Below are positions 33,135 through 42,507 of a stretch of DNA of 64,000 nt, piece by piece. Numbering within the stretch: position 1 is the stretch's first letter; each line of letters starts with the position of its first letter. The DNA comes from Paenibacillus sp. URB8-2 (GTDB taxonomy: Bacteria > Bacillota > Bacilli > Paenibacillales > Paenibacillaceae). The notes beneath the pieces were generated by a model. That model was not told the origin of the DNA and searched no databases. It worked only from the letters and a program-made list of their open reading frames with translations. The translations under genes were made by a program, and so were the position numbers. The DNA is taken from the NCBI RefSeq assembly GCF_013393385.1, contig NZ_AP023239.1:3038001-3102000 (forward strand). The letters are read 5' to 3'.

Positions 33135-34970
33135 TTAATACAACAAATCCTGCGAGTAATTGTCTCCCTCAAGCATGTCGAACTCCACCAACCGGTAATC
33201 GTCCAACAGGTCCTGCTGCTCCGCGGTCAACCCGGTGACAACGCCGGAGGACCCGATCAGCACACTTTTGCTTAATCCGGGAAGCTCGGCTTTTACCTTT
33301 TCCAGCAGCTTGTAGTAGGCCGGCATCTTCTGCCCCGATAGCTGAAAGACCGTCGGACCGATGAAAGCGGGACTGAGTGTGCCCAAAGGCTGCTTTCCGA
33401 TATCGAAATTGGCCATAACCATCAGCTTCGTTTCATGCTTCAGTCTGGGATTGGTGTCCCAGCCGGCCTGCGTATAGATGTCTGCCGACAGCGCCGGAAG
33501 ATGGTCGCCCCAGAATACGACAACCGTAGGCCGCTTGAGCGACTTCAGTTCCTGGGCCAGATAGGCGAGCGCCTCGTCAGTCAGCTTCGTATCCTGGACA
33601 TACGTTTCAAGCTCGTCCTTCCGTTCCGGCTTTACCCCGTTAACCGTAATCGTGTTCGGTCCATTCGAGCCTTTGACGAACGGAAAATGATTCTGCATCG
33701 TAACTAGGTGCAGGAATGTCGGCTGCTCGGAGCTATCCAGTTCGCGAACAGCCTCTTTCACAGCAGCCATATCGGAAATGTACCCGTCCGGCGTAATTCG
33801 CTCGGCGTTTGTCATCTCTTTCTGGGTAGTGAATTGATCAAAACCGAGAACCGGATAAACCTTGTTCCTATTGTAGAACGTTTCATCGAACGGATGGACC
33901 GCGAGCGCCCGGTATCCCCGGTCTTTCAGAATGCTGACGATCGAGGGCAGCGAGGACATTTTCACGATACGCTGCTGGTATGGAATGGAGCCGTCTTTCA
34001 GAAAATACATCGACAATCCCGTCAGCGCCTCAAATTCGATATTGGCCGTATTGCCCCCAAACTCGGGTGATAGCATATAGCCGGACGGTGTATTTTTATC
34101 GGCCTGATGGATGAACTTCAAAGGGTCTTCGCTGAATGTCAAAGATGGAAGCCTGGTCGGATCAAAGAAGGCCTCGTCCATCATGTACATAATGTTGGGA
34201 CTCTCCGCCGGTGCAGCGGAAGTGCTGCCGTCCGGAAGCGCGCTGTATTTTTTAGCGATTTGAGCAATGGCTTCCTTGCTGTAATTATCCGGCTTGTCCA
34301 TCAAATTTTGCTTCAGATTACCTGTAAAAGCGAACAAAAAACCGTTCTGAGTATAGTTCACTTTTTGGTTCCAGTAAATGTTCTGATAATGGATAGAGGT
34401 CGCAAGCGTCGAATGGCCGTCGACCATCATGATAAATCCGGTAATCACGGCAGCCGATAGAACGGTAAACACCGCCCGCAGCGCCAGTCCCATTCTGACC
34501 TTTGGCAGCTTGCACAGAAGATAGATCAATCCCGCAATAAGAACAACAGCCAGGACAAGCACAAGCGGCGAAATCATTCCCTTGGTAATCTTGCTCATCT
34601 CCTGAGCGTTCTTGACCAGCATCAAATCCCACGGGAACAGCGGTTCCCCGGTCGTGGTAAGCTTCTTGTAATCGGCGATGCCCAGAATGGCACATGCTAT
34701 AAAGGCGAGCAAGGAACCCGCATACACGTTCGGAATAACCGCCGCAAAGGCGAGCAGCACAAAGAAAAAGAACAGGCTACCGAACACATAGAGCCAGTAG
34801 AACTGCGATATCCAATTCAGAACGCTTAGGGCATCCATCCCAAACGAAGCGGCCTGCATAATAAAGTTAAGAATAAATCCGCCAATTAAAAATGACAGCA
34901 GCATGATTCCCAGCCGTTTGCCGGGTATAAAATGACGCACCCTTACCCTCTCCTTATCTTTTCTAAACAA
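33135..34970 (-). CDS. LTA synthase-family sulfatase-like membrane protein
   Basis: 611 residues. Five N-terminal transmembrane helices (residues about 20-180) are followed by an extracellular sulfatase-fold domain: metal ligand Glu266 (MMDEAFFDP), nucleophile Thr308 in GGNTANIEFEALTG, and FWGDHLPALS late in the domain. The arrangement is that of lipoteichoic acid synthase, which polymerises glycerol phosphate from phosphatidylglycerol onto a glycolipid anchor on the outer membrane face. It could be the main LtaS or a paralogue such as a YvgJ-type primase. The C-terminal tail of about 70 residues after the catalytic domain is long. It stands alone on the minus strand. Confidence 0.88.
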   Translation of the reverse strand: MFRKDKERVRVRHFIPGKRLGIMLLSFLIGGFILNFIMQAASFGMDALSVLNWISQFYWLYVFGSLFFFFVLLAFAAVIPNVYAGSLLAFIACAILGIADYKKLTTTGEPLFPWDLMLVKNAQEMSKITKGMISPLVLVLAVVLIAGLIYLLCKLPKVRMGLALRAVFTVLSAAVITGFIMMVDGHSTLATSIHYQNIYWNQKVNYTQNGFLFAFTGNLKQNLMDKPDNYSKEAIAQIAKKYSALPDGSTSAAPAESPNIMYMMDEAFFDPTRLPSLTFSEDPLKFIHQADKNTPSGYMLSPEFGGNTANIEFEALTGLSMYFLKDGSIPYQQRIVKMSSLPSIVSILKDRGYRALAVHPFDETFYNRNKVYPVLGFDQFTTQKEMTNAERITPDGYISDMAAVKEAVRELDSSEQPTFLHLVTMQNHFPFVKGSNGPNTITVNGVKPERKDELETYVQDTKLTDEALAYLAQELKSLKRPTVVVFWGDHLPALSADIYTQAGWDTNPRLKHETKLMVMANFDIGKQPLGTLSPAFIGPTVFQLSGQKMPAYYKLLEKVKAELPGLSKSVLIGSSGVVTGLTAEQQDLLDDYRLVEFDMLEGDNYSQDLLY

Positions 34971-35020
34971 TCAGTATACTCCATTTTTCTTAAAAAGAAC
35001 TTAAAAACCATTATTTATAC

Positions 35021-35064
35021 AAGAAGAAACGGCTGCGGTGTCCTTATAAGGACGGCAGCCGTTC
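35021..35064 (-). terminator. Terminator of the hut operon
   Basis: On the minus strand aacggctgc pairs with gcagccgtt, with an inner gtcctt/aaggac hairpin, followed by tttcttctt. It lies about 175 bases after the last hut-cluster stop. Confidence 0.8.
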
Positions 35065-35222
35065 ATTCGTGTTCGTCACCGCCGGATGAGCGTCTCCAAG
35101 CGAATAATTTCCAATTTGTCAAGGCACGGGTGGTGCATCCCGCAAGATTAAGAGGAGAAATTCCAGTTCGTTCGTCGAAAAACGTGGATCGCAGCAGCTG
35201 CGGACTATCGGCTACCATTTTC

Positions 35223-35257
35223 ACTCCCATTTACTTATTTACTCCCATTTACTTAAT
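35223..35257 (-). repeat. Tandem duplication at the 3' end of the HutF-like gene
   Basis: actcccatttactta occurs twice in a row with a 3-base spacer. The first copy on the minus strand encodes the last residues SKWE plus the stop; the second, just beyond the stop, repeats it. This is a simple slippage-type duplication. Confidence 0.75.
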
Positions 35258-36561
35258 AGTGCATTGATCTTCCGGACAATCACCGATTCCTGCACCGTAA
35301 GCAGCCGGCCGTCCCCCACCACGATTTTACCGTCAACCACCACATCCCTGATCGCGGTTGGCTGAAGGGAATAAACGATATTGTTAAACAGCTCGGCAGC
35401 GGGCAACAGAGAAAGATCGTTCAGGTCTACAGATACGAAGTCAGCATAATACCCAGGAGAGATCTGGCCGACCGGAAGCCGCAGCAGCTCGCCGCCCGCT
35501 TGGGTGCCCATATGAAAGACCTGCCCCGCGTTGATGCACGTACCGTCCAGCCGGGTTACTTTCTGGAGCAGGGAGCACATTCTCATTTCTTCAAACACGC
35601 TGATCCGGTTGTTGCTGCACGCACCGTCCGTTCCCAGCGAAACCCGCACCCCCGCCGCGAGCAGACCGGGAATGTTCGTGACGCCGTCCGATAAAAACAT
35701 ATTGCTGGATGGACAATAAGCCAAACCTGCGCGTTTGTCTCCAAGCAGCCGGATCTCCGAATCCTCCAGCCATACCAGATGGATCGCAATCATCCGCTCA
35801 TCGACAACGCCCAGTTTATCCAAATAATGAACCGTCCGTAGCCCATATTTCGCAAGCGTCTCTTCCACTTCAAACGGCTCCTCCGCCACATGAATATGAA
35901 AAGGCGTACCCAGCTCCGCTGCAAGCTTGTGACCAGCCTGAATCATCTCGGGCGAAGCCGCGTGAGGGCTGTGGGGCGCGGGATGAACGGTCACCATAGG
36001 ATCGCCCTGATATTTTACAGCCAGCTCCCGGGTACGCTTCACCGCATCCGGCACCGTTTCCCGGTAGCTTGCGGGCGCTCCGTTCCAGTCATACATCGTC
36101 CGCGCCAAAACGAGCCTGATCCCCAGATCCTTGGCCGCCCGGATTACGGCTTCGTCCCTGGCGTTCCCGCCGTCATGCACATAGAAGAAATCGCTGACCG
36201 TCGTTACGCCATATTTGAGCATTTCGCCAAAGGCAAACAGAGCGCCGGTGTATATCGCTTCCTCATCCAGGAGCGGGGTGTATTTGTACAAGGCCTGATC
36301 TCTCCATTCTAAAAAAGGCCGATCCGCCGCGATTCCCCGCAGCAGGCTTTGGAAGGAATGGTTGTGGGCGTTGACCGTGCCTGGTAGGATAGCCTTCCCC
36401 GTCCAATCGACCGTCGGCGTTTGCGTGTATTTCCGTTCCAGCACGGTTTGTTCTCCCGTCTCAATGATTGTGCCATCTTCGATGAGGATTGCCCAGTTCT
36501 GCCGGAACTGGCCGCCTTCATACACGCGGTCCGCCTTAAACAGCTGCTTCAACGCCCTCAT
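35239..36561 (-). CDS. Amidohydrolase, probable formimidoylglutamate deiminase (HutF-like)
   Basis: 440 residues of the metal-dependent amidohydrolase superfamily: zinc ligands in NAHNHSFQ (residues about 65-72), HIHVAEE, and the catalytic Asp in LGTDGACSNN. The segments FLEWRD and DFFYVHD resemble the FWTWRD and FHYVHH motifs of HutF, which deiminates N-formimidoyl-glutamate to N-formyl-glutamate. Position as the last gene of a hut operon supports this. Cytosine/guanine deaminase-type enzymes of the same superfamily are the main alternative. Its start overlaps the preceding M20 gene by four bases. Confidence 0.6.
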   Translation of the reverse strand: MRALKQLFKADRVYEGGQFRQNWAILIEDGTIIETGEQTVLERKYTQTPTVDWTGKAILPGTVNAHNHSFQSLLRGIAADRPFLEWRDQALYKYTPLLDEEAIYTGALFAFGEMLKYGVTTVSDFFYVHDGGNARDEAVIRAAKDLGIRLVLARTMYDWNGAPASYRETVPDAVKRTRELAVKYQGDPMVTVHPAPHSPHAASPEMIQAGHKLAAELGTPFHIHVAEEPFEVEETLAKYGLRTVHYLDKLGVVDERMIAIHLVWLEDSEIRLLGDKRAGLAYCPSSNMFLSDGVTNIPGLLAAGVRVSLGTDGACSNNRISVFEEMRMCSLLQKVTRLDGTCINAGQVFHMGTQAGGELLRLPVGQISPGYYADFVSVDLNDLSLLPAAELFNNIVYSLQPTAIRDVVVDGKIVVGDGRLLTVQESVIVRKINALLSKWE

Positions 36562-37826
36562 CCTTTCGCGTCCAAGATGATATCCAGATCAAGCAGCGTA
36601 TACAGCAGCACATTGGCCGCATGCTCGATGTCATCCATGCGGCTCTCCTCTTCCGGACAGTGGCTTTTTCCATCAATGCTGGGAACGAAGAGCATTCCGC
36701 TACGGGTAACGGAAGCAAGATGAGCGGCGTCATGGCCGGCCATGCTCCCCAGGCGCAGCGAGGGGATTTCAAGCATGCCGGCCATTCTTTCCATCGCTTC
36801 GATGACGGTCCGGTCCATAGGCGACGGGGCCTGGTTCAGAATGAGCTTGCGGGTCACCGCGGCACGCCGCCGCAATCCCAATAATTGGAGCCGGTCACTC
36901 CATTCGTTTACAACAGCTTGAAGCTGCGCCTCGGTCTCCCCGCGGAACTCCGCCAGAAAACTGACTTCCGCCGGAATGATGTTCGGAGCGTTCGGCAGGA
37001 GCCTGAGCTGCCCGACGGTTCCGACAACTTCGGCGGCAGGGAACGTTCGGCAGATGTCCTCGGCAGCGAGAATCATCTCAGCGGCCGCAGTCAGCGCATC
37101 GCAGCGGTCTTCCATGAGCGTTGTTCCCGCATGGTTGGCTTCCCCGCGCACCGTGACCTCCTCCCGGTAAATGCCGGTAATCGCCGTAACGACGCCGACC
37201 GGGACGCTTCGGCCGATCAGCCGCTTACCCTGTTCGATATGCACTTCCACGAAGACGCCGACCTCCTCCTTCGAAAGCGGCCCATGCCCCAGACCTATCA
37301 GGCTTCCTCCAGCCTCTTCCAAAGCTTCCGTCAGCCGCTTCCCCTCCACATTCTTCGCTCCTTTGATTTGTTCCAGCGTAAGCTTACCCGTAACGGCCCG
37401 GCTGCCGAAGGTGGACAGCCCGAACGGATTCGGCTCCTCCGCGCTGAACGAAACCAATTCGAAGGGATGCCGCGTGAGGATCCCCTTGTCGTTCAACGTC
37501 CTTAATATCTCAAGCGCCATTAATACCCCGAGCGCTCCGTCATATTTGCCGCCATTCGGAACGGTATCGATATGCGACCCGCAGACGATGGCCGGAAGCT
37601 CCAGATGATCGCCGTCTCTTCTTCCCCAAATGTTGGCCGCCCCGTCCACCCTTACGCCGAAGCCCCCGTCGGCGAGAGCTGCCCTAATCCAAACCCTCGC
37701 CTCCAGTTCGGCGGGAGTAAAGGCGGTCCGGTCCAGCCCTCCCTGCCCGTTCCGCCCATAGACAGCCAATTCATGAATGCTGCGCTCCAATCTGTCCCGG
37801 TTAATCCGCAGGCTCGTATCGATCAA
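36558..37826 (-). CDS. M20-family amidohydrolase (AllC/HyuC type), possibly N-formylglutamate deformylase
   Basis: 422 residues of the allantoate amidohydrolase/N-carbamoyl-amino-acid hydrolase branch of peptidase family M20. Metal-binding motifs: GSHIDTVPNGGKYDGALGV, SAEEPNPFG, EVHIEQG, GEANHAGTTLMEDR (substrate-binding/dimerisation), and GHDAAHLA. These cytoplasmic enzymes remove carbamoyl or related groups from alpha-amino acids. In this operon no HutG homologue is present, so I infer it finishes histidine breakdown by hydrolysing N-formyl- (or formimidoyl-) glutamate. The start is TTG at 37826 behind gggggag, inside the hutI 3' end (26-base overlap). Confidence 0.75.
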   Translation of the reverse strand: MIDTSLRINRDRLERSIHELAVYGRNGQGGLDRTAFTPAELEARVWIRAALADGGFGVRVDGAANIWGRRDGDHLELPAIVCGSHIDTVPNGGKYDGALGVLMALEILRTLNDKGILTRHPFELVSFSAEEPNPFGLSTFGSRAVTGKLTLEQIKGAKNVEGKRLTEALEEAGGSLIGLGHGPLSKEEVGVFVEVHIEQGKRLIGRSVPVGVVTAITGIYREEVTVRGEANHAGTTLMEDRCDALTAAAEMILAAEDICRTFPAAEVVGTVGQLRLLPNAPNIIPAEVSFLAEFRGETEAQLQAVVNEWSDRLQLLGLRRRAAVTRKLILNQAPSPMDRTVIEAMERMAGMLEIPSLRLGSMAGHDAAHLASVTRSGMLFVPSIDGKSHCPEEESRMDDIEHAANVLLYTLLDLDIILDAKG

Positions 37827-39096
37827 CGAGGACTCCCCCTTTTACAACCGTTCTTCCATTCTTGACAACCGTATGCACCAGATTCATTCCGTAATAATAT
37901 TGAAGCTGGCGATAATTTGGAACATCGAACAAGAGCAGATCGCCCCGCTTTCCGGTCTCGATACTGCCGATTTCTTCGCCTCTGCCGATTGCAAAAGCCG
38001 CGTTAATCGTACTTGCCGTCAATACCTCTGCCGGATTCATCCTCATCGTCAGACACGCCGCGTTCATAACAAAGGGCATGGAAACGGTCGGGGAGGTACC
38101 CGGATTGCAATCGGTGGACAGAGCGACGGCAACTCCCTCATCGATCATTCTTCTGGCGTCGGCTGCCCGTTCCATCAGGAACAAAGCCGTTCCGGGAAGC
38201 AGCACAGCAATTGTGCCGCTCTTTGCCAGCGCGCGAATCCCTTCCTCCGAAGCCTTCAGCAAATGCTCGGCCGAAACGGCGCCCAGCTTCGCGGCAAGCT
38301 CCGCGCCTCCGAAATTTTCCGCAATTTCATCAGCGTGTATTTTCAGCTTGAAGCCCAGTCTTCCGGCCGCCTCCAGAATCCTCTTGGATTGGGCGATATC
38401 GAAGACCCCCCGTTCACAGAACACATCGCAGTACTCGGCCAGCCTGTGCTCCGCGACTACCGGGAGCATTTCGTTGATGACGAGATCGACATAAATGTCA
38501 GGCTCATGCTTATACTCTTCGGGAACCGCATGAGCGCCCATGAATGTCGAAATAACATCGATGGGATGGCGGCCGTCAAGCGCCCGCGCGGCCCGAAGCT
38601 GCTTCAGTTCATCGTTCACGGTCAGCCCATAGCCGCTCTTGGCCTCAATCGTGGTTACGCCGTGGAGAAGGAAACGATCAAGCCGGGCCAAGGATTCCTC
38701 GATCAGTTCCTCTTCGGAGGCCTCTCTTGTGCTCCACGCCGTATTCAAAATGCCGCCGCCCCTCTTCAGAATGTCGGTATATTTTTCCCCTTGAAGACGC
38801 AGTTCCAGCTCATTTTCCCGGCTGCCGGCATAAACCACATGAGTATGGGGATCGACAAGTCCCGGCGCAACGACCTTGCCGGAGGCGTCAATCACTTCAA
38901 CCTCGCCCTGTCTGGAGCTAACAAATTGTGCAGCCAGCGCGTCCGAACCGGCAAAGACAATGATTCCGTCTTCGATCACAACGCTTCCGTCCGCAATGAC
39001 TCCCAGCATCGACATGCCCTTGCCCGTTCTCGGTCCGTGTCCTGTATCCATGCAAATGAGCTGGGAAGCGGATTTTACGTATGTCAATTTCCCCAT
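37801..39096 (-). CDS. hutI: Imidazolonepropionase
   Basis: 431 residues, third enzyme of histidine degradation: hydrolyses 4-imidazolone-5-propanoate to N-formimidoyl-L-glutamate. Amidohydrolase motifs: DPHTHVVYAGSRENELELRLQG (zinc-binding HxH and substrate Arg/Glu), HADEIAENFGG, and STDCNPGTSPT with the catalytic Asp. The ATG at 39096 follows aaaggagg and starts the conserved part. It lies 13 bases after hutU. Confidence 0.96.
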   Translation of the reverse strand: MGKLTYVKSASQLICMDTGHGPRTGKGMSMLGVIADGSVVIEDGIIVFAGSDALAAQFVSSRQGEVEVIDASGKVVAPGLVDPHTHVVYAGSRENELELRLQGEKYTDILKRGGGILNTAWSTREASEEELIEESLARLDRFLLHGVTTIEAKSGYGLTVNDELKQLRAARALDGRHPIDVISTFMGAHAVPEEYKHEPDIYVDLVINEMLPVVAEHRLAEYCDVFCERGVFDIAQSKRILEAAGRLGFKLKIHADEIAENFGGAELAAKLGAVSAEHLLKASEEGIRALAKSGTIAVLLPGTALFLMERAADARRMIDEGVAVALSTDCNPGTSPTVSMPFVMNAACLTMRMNPAEVLTASTINAAFAIGRGEEIGSIETGKRGDLLLFDVPNYRQLQYYYGMNLVHTVVKNGRTVVKGGVLVDRYEPAD

Positions 39097-39109
39097 TTTC
39101 CGGCCTCCT

Positions 39110-40768
39110 TTACTGCAGTCCCGGGATTCTGATTCCCTTGTTCTTCGCGGTCTCCACGGCAAGCTCATAACCGGCATCCGCATGGCGCACGACGCCCATA
39201 CCTGGATCGGTGGTCAGTACGCGTTCAAGCCGCCTGCCGGCGTCCTCCGTTCCGTCCGCAACGACAACCATCCCCGCATGCAGCGAATATCCCATGCCCA
39301 CCCCGCCGCCGTGATGCACCGACACCCAGCTCGCTCCGGCGGCGGTATTGACGAGGGCATTCAGGATCGGCCAGTCGGCCACGGCGTCGCTGCCGTCCTT
39401 CATGCTCTCGGTCTCCCGGTTGGGGGAGGCCACCGACCCGGCGTCCAGATGATCGCGGCCGATCACAATCGGGGCGCGGAGTTCTCCGGAAGCCACCATC
39501 CCGTTGATGATCTGTCCGAAGCGGGCGCGCTCGCCGTAACCGAGCCAGCAGATGCGGGCGGGCAGCCCCTGAAACTCTACCTTCTCCCGCGCCATCCGAA
39601 TCCATTGGCACAGCCCTTCGTTGCCCGCGAATTCGCGTAAAATCACTTCATCGGTCTTGTAAATATCTTCCGGGTCGCCTGACAGTGCCACCCAACGGAA
39701 AGGCCCTTTTCCCTCGCAAAATTGCGGCCGGATATAAGCCGGGACGAATCCCGGGAAAGCAAAGGCGTCCTTAACGCCTTCATCGAAGGCAACCTGGCGG
39801 ATGTTATTGCCATAATCGAAGGCGACAGCCCCCTGCCGTCTCATTTCGAGCATGGCCCTCACATGAACGGCCATGGAAGCTTTGGCTTGCCCGATATACA
39901 GCTCCGGGTTATTGTTCCGCAGCGCCCTCCCTTCTTCCGGCGTCAAACCTGCCGGCAAATAGCCGTTAAGCGGATCGTGGGCCGAAGTCTGGTCGGTAAC
40001 GATGTCGGGAATAAAGCCCCGGCGGATCATTTCCGGCAGCACCTCAGCGGCATTGCCTACCAGACCGATGGAAAGCGGCCGTTTCTGCGCCTTCGCTTCG
40101 GCGGCCAAGGCAAGCGCTTCGTCAAGGTCGCGCGCAAGCCGGTCGCAATAGCGGGCTCCGATTCTTTTTATAATGCGGGTCTGGTCTACGTCTATGCCGA
40201 TTACGACGCCATCATTCATCGTAACAGCGAGCGGCTGGGCTCCTCCCATGCCGCCCATGCCGGCCGTTACCGTAATCGTGCCCTTCAAGGTGCCTCCGAA
40301 ATGCTGCCTTGCGCATTCCGCAAAGGTTTCATAGGTTCCCTGGAGTATCCCCTGCGTGCCGATATAAATCCAACTGCCCGCGGTCATTTGGCCGTACATC
40401 ATAAGTCCTTTTTTATCGAGTTCATGAAAGGTATCCCAGTTGGCCCATGCCGGAACCAGATTGGAGTTGGCCAGCAATACACGGGGCGAGTCTTTTGTCG
40501 TCTTAAAAATTGCCACGGGTTTGCCCGACTGAATCAGCAGCGTCTCGTCTTCCTCAAGCTCCTTAAGAGAAGCAACGATCCGGTCAAACGCATCCCAGCT
40601 CCGCGCCGCCCGGCCGATGCCGCCGTATACAACGAGCTTATCGGGATGCTCCGCCACATCAGGGTCCAGATTATTCATCAGCATCCGCAGAACGGCCTCC
40701 TGCACCCAGCCTTTGGTGTTCAATTGCCGGCCCCGAGGAGCGCGGACAATGCGCTCTTGTTCAGACAT
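39110..40768 (-). CDS. hutU: Urocanate hydratase
   Basis: 552 residues, second enzyme of the pathway: NAD+-dependent hydration of urocanate to imidazolonepropionate. Family marks: [34 protein letters not shown] (NAD-binding Gly-rich loop), [14 protein letters not shown] with the active-site region, and the C-terminal [17 protein letters not shown]. Full length. It begins immediately after the hutH stop, with a ribosome site inside the hutH 3' end. Confidence 0.97.
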   Translation of the reverse strand: MSEQERIVRAPRGRQLNTKGWVQEAVLRMLMNNLDPDVAEHPDKLVVYGGIGRAARSWDAFDRIVASLKELEEDETLLIQSGKPVAIFKTTKDSPRVLLANSNLVPAWANWDTFHELDKKGLMMYGQMTAGSWIYIGTQGILQGTYETFAECARQHFGGTLKGTITVTAGMGGMGGAQPLAVTMNDGVVIGIDVDQTRIIKRIGARYCDRLARDLDEALALAAEAKAQKRPLSIGLVGNAAEVLPEMIRRGFIPDIVTDQTSAHDPLNGYLPAGLTPEEGRALRNNNPELYIGQAKASMAVHVRAMLEMRRQGAVAFDYGNNIRQVAFDEGVKDAFAFPGFVPAYIRPQFCEGKGPFRWVALSGDPEDIYKTDEVILREFAGNEGLCQWIRMAREKVEFQGLPARICWLGYGERARFGQIINGMVASGELRAPIVIGRDHLDAGSVASPNRETESMKDGSDAVADWPILNALVNTAAGASWVSVHHGGGVGMGYSLHAGMVVVADGTEDAGRRLERVLTTDPGMGVVRHADAGYELAVETAKNKGIRIPGLQ

Positions 40769-42271
40769 TCAAAATCCTCCTTCCATACCCCAATCCTGCG
40801 TCTTCATACTGCGCGCCAGCCGCTCGATATCTCCGCTCATGGACCGGTCTTCCGTCAGCGGAGGCACGACCGAACGAATCTGGTGCAGCAGCTTGCGGGT
40901 AGCCGGAGCTAGCCGTTCGGCCCCCCTTATTTCTGCGGCCTGAGCCGCGCAAATCGCTTCAATCGCAAGCACCTTGTAGCCGTTGTCGACAATGATGGCC
41001 GCATGCCGCGCCGCCGTCGCTCCCATGCTCACATGATCTTCCTGATTCGCGGATGAGGGAATGGAATCCACGCTGGAAGGATGCGCCAGCGTCTTGTTCT
41101 CCGAGACCAGAGAGGCGGCGACGTATTGCGCAATCATCATTCCGGACTGCAATCCCGGATCGGGGCTCAGGAAAGCCGGCAAATCGTTCAGCTGCGGATT
41201 AACGAGCCGTTCAATCCGGCGCTCGGAGATGCTGGCGATTTCGGCCATGCCAATACCAAGGAAATCCATCGCAAAGGCAATGGGCTGGCCGTGAAAGTTG
41301 CCGCCTGAAATAACCTGCCCGGTATCCGGGAACACCAGCGGGTTATCCGTGGCCGAATTGATCTCGATCAGCAGCTTCTCCCTCACATAGGTGAGCACTT
41401 GCTGAACAGCGCCGTGCACCTGGGGAATGCATCGCAGGGAATAGGCGTCCTGTGTGCGGAATTCTCCCTGCGCGGTCGTAAGCGAGCTGCCCTTCAGCAT
41501 TTCAAGAATGCGTCCGGCCACAAGCCGCTGCTCCGGATAAGGCCTAGCCAAATGGGAATCGGGCGCGAAGACATCCGTTATCCCTCTCAAAGCTTCAAGC
41601 GTTAGCGCCGCAACGCTGTCCGCAAGGGCGGCAAGACAATCGGCTTCCAGATAGGCCATGACTCCAATCGCCGTCATCGCCTGGGTGCCGTTGATTAACG
41701 CCAGCCCTTCCTTGGCTTTCAGCTTGATCGGCTTCAGTCCGACCCGGCGCAGTGCTTCGGAACCGGATAACCGCTCTCCCTGAACCAGCGCCTCTCCTTC
41801 CCCCACAAGCACGAGAGCCAAATGCGAGAGCGGCGCCAAATCGCCGCTTGCCCCAAGCGATCCTTGGGAGGGAATGACCGGAGTTATCCCTGCATTCAGC
41901 ATATCGATGAGCAGCTGCAGCGCGTCCGCCGTAATGCCAGAGTAGCCCTTGGCCAGCGCATTGGCTCTCAGCAGCAGCATCGTTCGGACCGTATCCGGCG
42001 GCAGCAGCTCGCCGACGGCGCAGGCGTGGCTGCGGATCAGGTTGAGCTGCAGCTTCTCCGCGTCTTTGGCCGAAATGACGGTATCGCTGAATTTTCCGAA
42101 ACCTGTCGTTACCCCGTAAACGCTTCGTCCCTGCTTCACAATAGCGTCGATAATCGCTCTGGATTGGTTGACTTTGACCCGGGCCTCATCGCTGATCTTC
42201 ACCTTGTCTCCGGAGAAAATCGCGCCGGCGACTTGTTTCAGCGTCAGGCTGTCACCATCGAGTTGTATCAC
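40769..42271 (-). CDS. hutH: Histidine ammonia-lyase
   Basis: 500 residues, first enzyme of histidine utilisation: releases ammonia from L-histidine to give trans-urocanate. The prosthetic group MIO forms from Ala141-Ser142-Gly143 in SQGSLGASGDLAPLSH; further marks are TTGFGKFSD (with catalytic Tyr53 nearby), NGTQAM and QEDHVSMG. It starts with GTG at 42271 behind gaaggagg. It is first gene of hutHUI-M20-HutF-like. Upstream lies a leader of about 170 bases with a terminator hairpin and a short reading frame, so expression is likely controlled by attenuation. Confidence 0.97.
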   Translation of the reverse strand: MIQLDGDSLTLKQVAGAIFSGDKVKISDEARVKVNQSRAIIDAIVKQGRSVYGVTTGFGKFSDTVISAKDAEKLQLNLIRSHACAVGELLPPDTVRTMLLLRANALAKGYSGITADALQLLIDMLNAGITPVIPSQGSLGASGDLAPLSHLALVLVGEGEALVQGERLSGSEALRRVGLKPIKLKAKEGLALINGTQAMTAIGVMAYLEADCLAALADSVAALTLEALRGITDVFAPDSHLARPYPEQRLVAGRILEMLKGSSLTTAQGEFRTQDAYSLRCIPQVHGAVQQVLTYVREKLLIEINSATDNPLVFPDTGQVISGGNFHGQPIAFAMDFLGIGMAEIASISERRIERLVNPQLNDLPAFLSPDPGLQSGMMIAQYVAASLVSENKTLAHPSSVDSIPSSANQEDHVSMGATAARHAAIIVDNGYKVLAIEAICAAQAAEIRGAERLAPATRKLLHQIRSVVPPLTEDRSMSGDIERLARSMKTQDWGMEGGF

Positions 42272-42295
42272 CGGAATTCCTCCTTCACGCTTACT

Positions 42296-42349
42296 GAGGA
42301 AAAAGACAAAAAGAGGCTATGCCCGGGAAGCGATTTTCCAGGCATAGCC
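42296..42349 (-). terminator. Attenuator terminator in the hut leader
   Basis: On the minus strand ggctatgcc (42349-42341) pairs with ggcatagcc (42323-42315), followed by ctctttttgtctttttcc. It lies 24 bases before the hutH start and after no gene, so it must be conditional. Confidence 0.78.
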
Positions 42350-42362
42350 CCTAATTCGACTG

Positions 42363-42407
42363 TTATATATGGGCAGTACAACCTCTTCTCCTATTTGACC
42401 GTTTCAT
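42363..42407 (-). CDS. Short Arg-rich leader reading frame upstream of hutH
   Basis: ATG at 42407, preceded by agggagg with six bases spacing, opens a 14-codon frame: MKRSNRRRGCTAHI, with consecutive AGG AGA AGA arginine codons and a His codon two before the stop. The stop lies 13 bases before the 5' arm of the attenuator, so a ribosome paused near the end would cover the base of that hairpin. It may be a leader peptide. Alternatively the AG-rich RNA here (UAG, GAG, AAG triplets) could be a HutP-like antiterminator site. Confidence 0.4.
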   Translation of the reverse strand: MKRSNRRRGCTAHI

Positions 42408-42445
42408 CCGGCTCCTCCCTTCAAATGGGAACCACAAGCGAGCTG

Positions 42446-42474
42446 CTTATACAGTTATAATCAGACTATATGAA
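42446..42474 (-). promoter_or_regulatory. Putative hut promoter
   Basis: On the minus strand TTCATA (42474-42469), 17 bases, TATAAG (42451-42446). The -10 is good, the -35 weak, consistent with a regulated promoter. Transcription would start near 42439, giving a leader of about 170 bases. Confidence 0.45.
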
Positions 42475-42507
42475 TAAGCGGCAGCGGATATTCGGCCGAT
42501 CACAGGT

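Noticed and set aside
35063..35218. A 51-codon minus-strand frame after the last hut-cluster gene
   Set aside because: It has a weak ribosome site (gggag) but no recognisable similarity, and its end runs into the terminator stem; kept only as a note.
37777..39132. A 451-codon plus-strand frame opposite hutI
   Set aside because: Shadow of hutI: no ribosome site, no family similarity, low-complexity Arg/His-rich translation typical of antisense frames in this base composition.
39722..40912. A 396-codon plus-strand frame opposite hutU
   Set aside because: Antisense shadow without recognisable domains or start signals.
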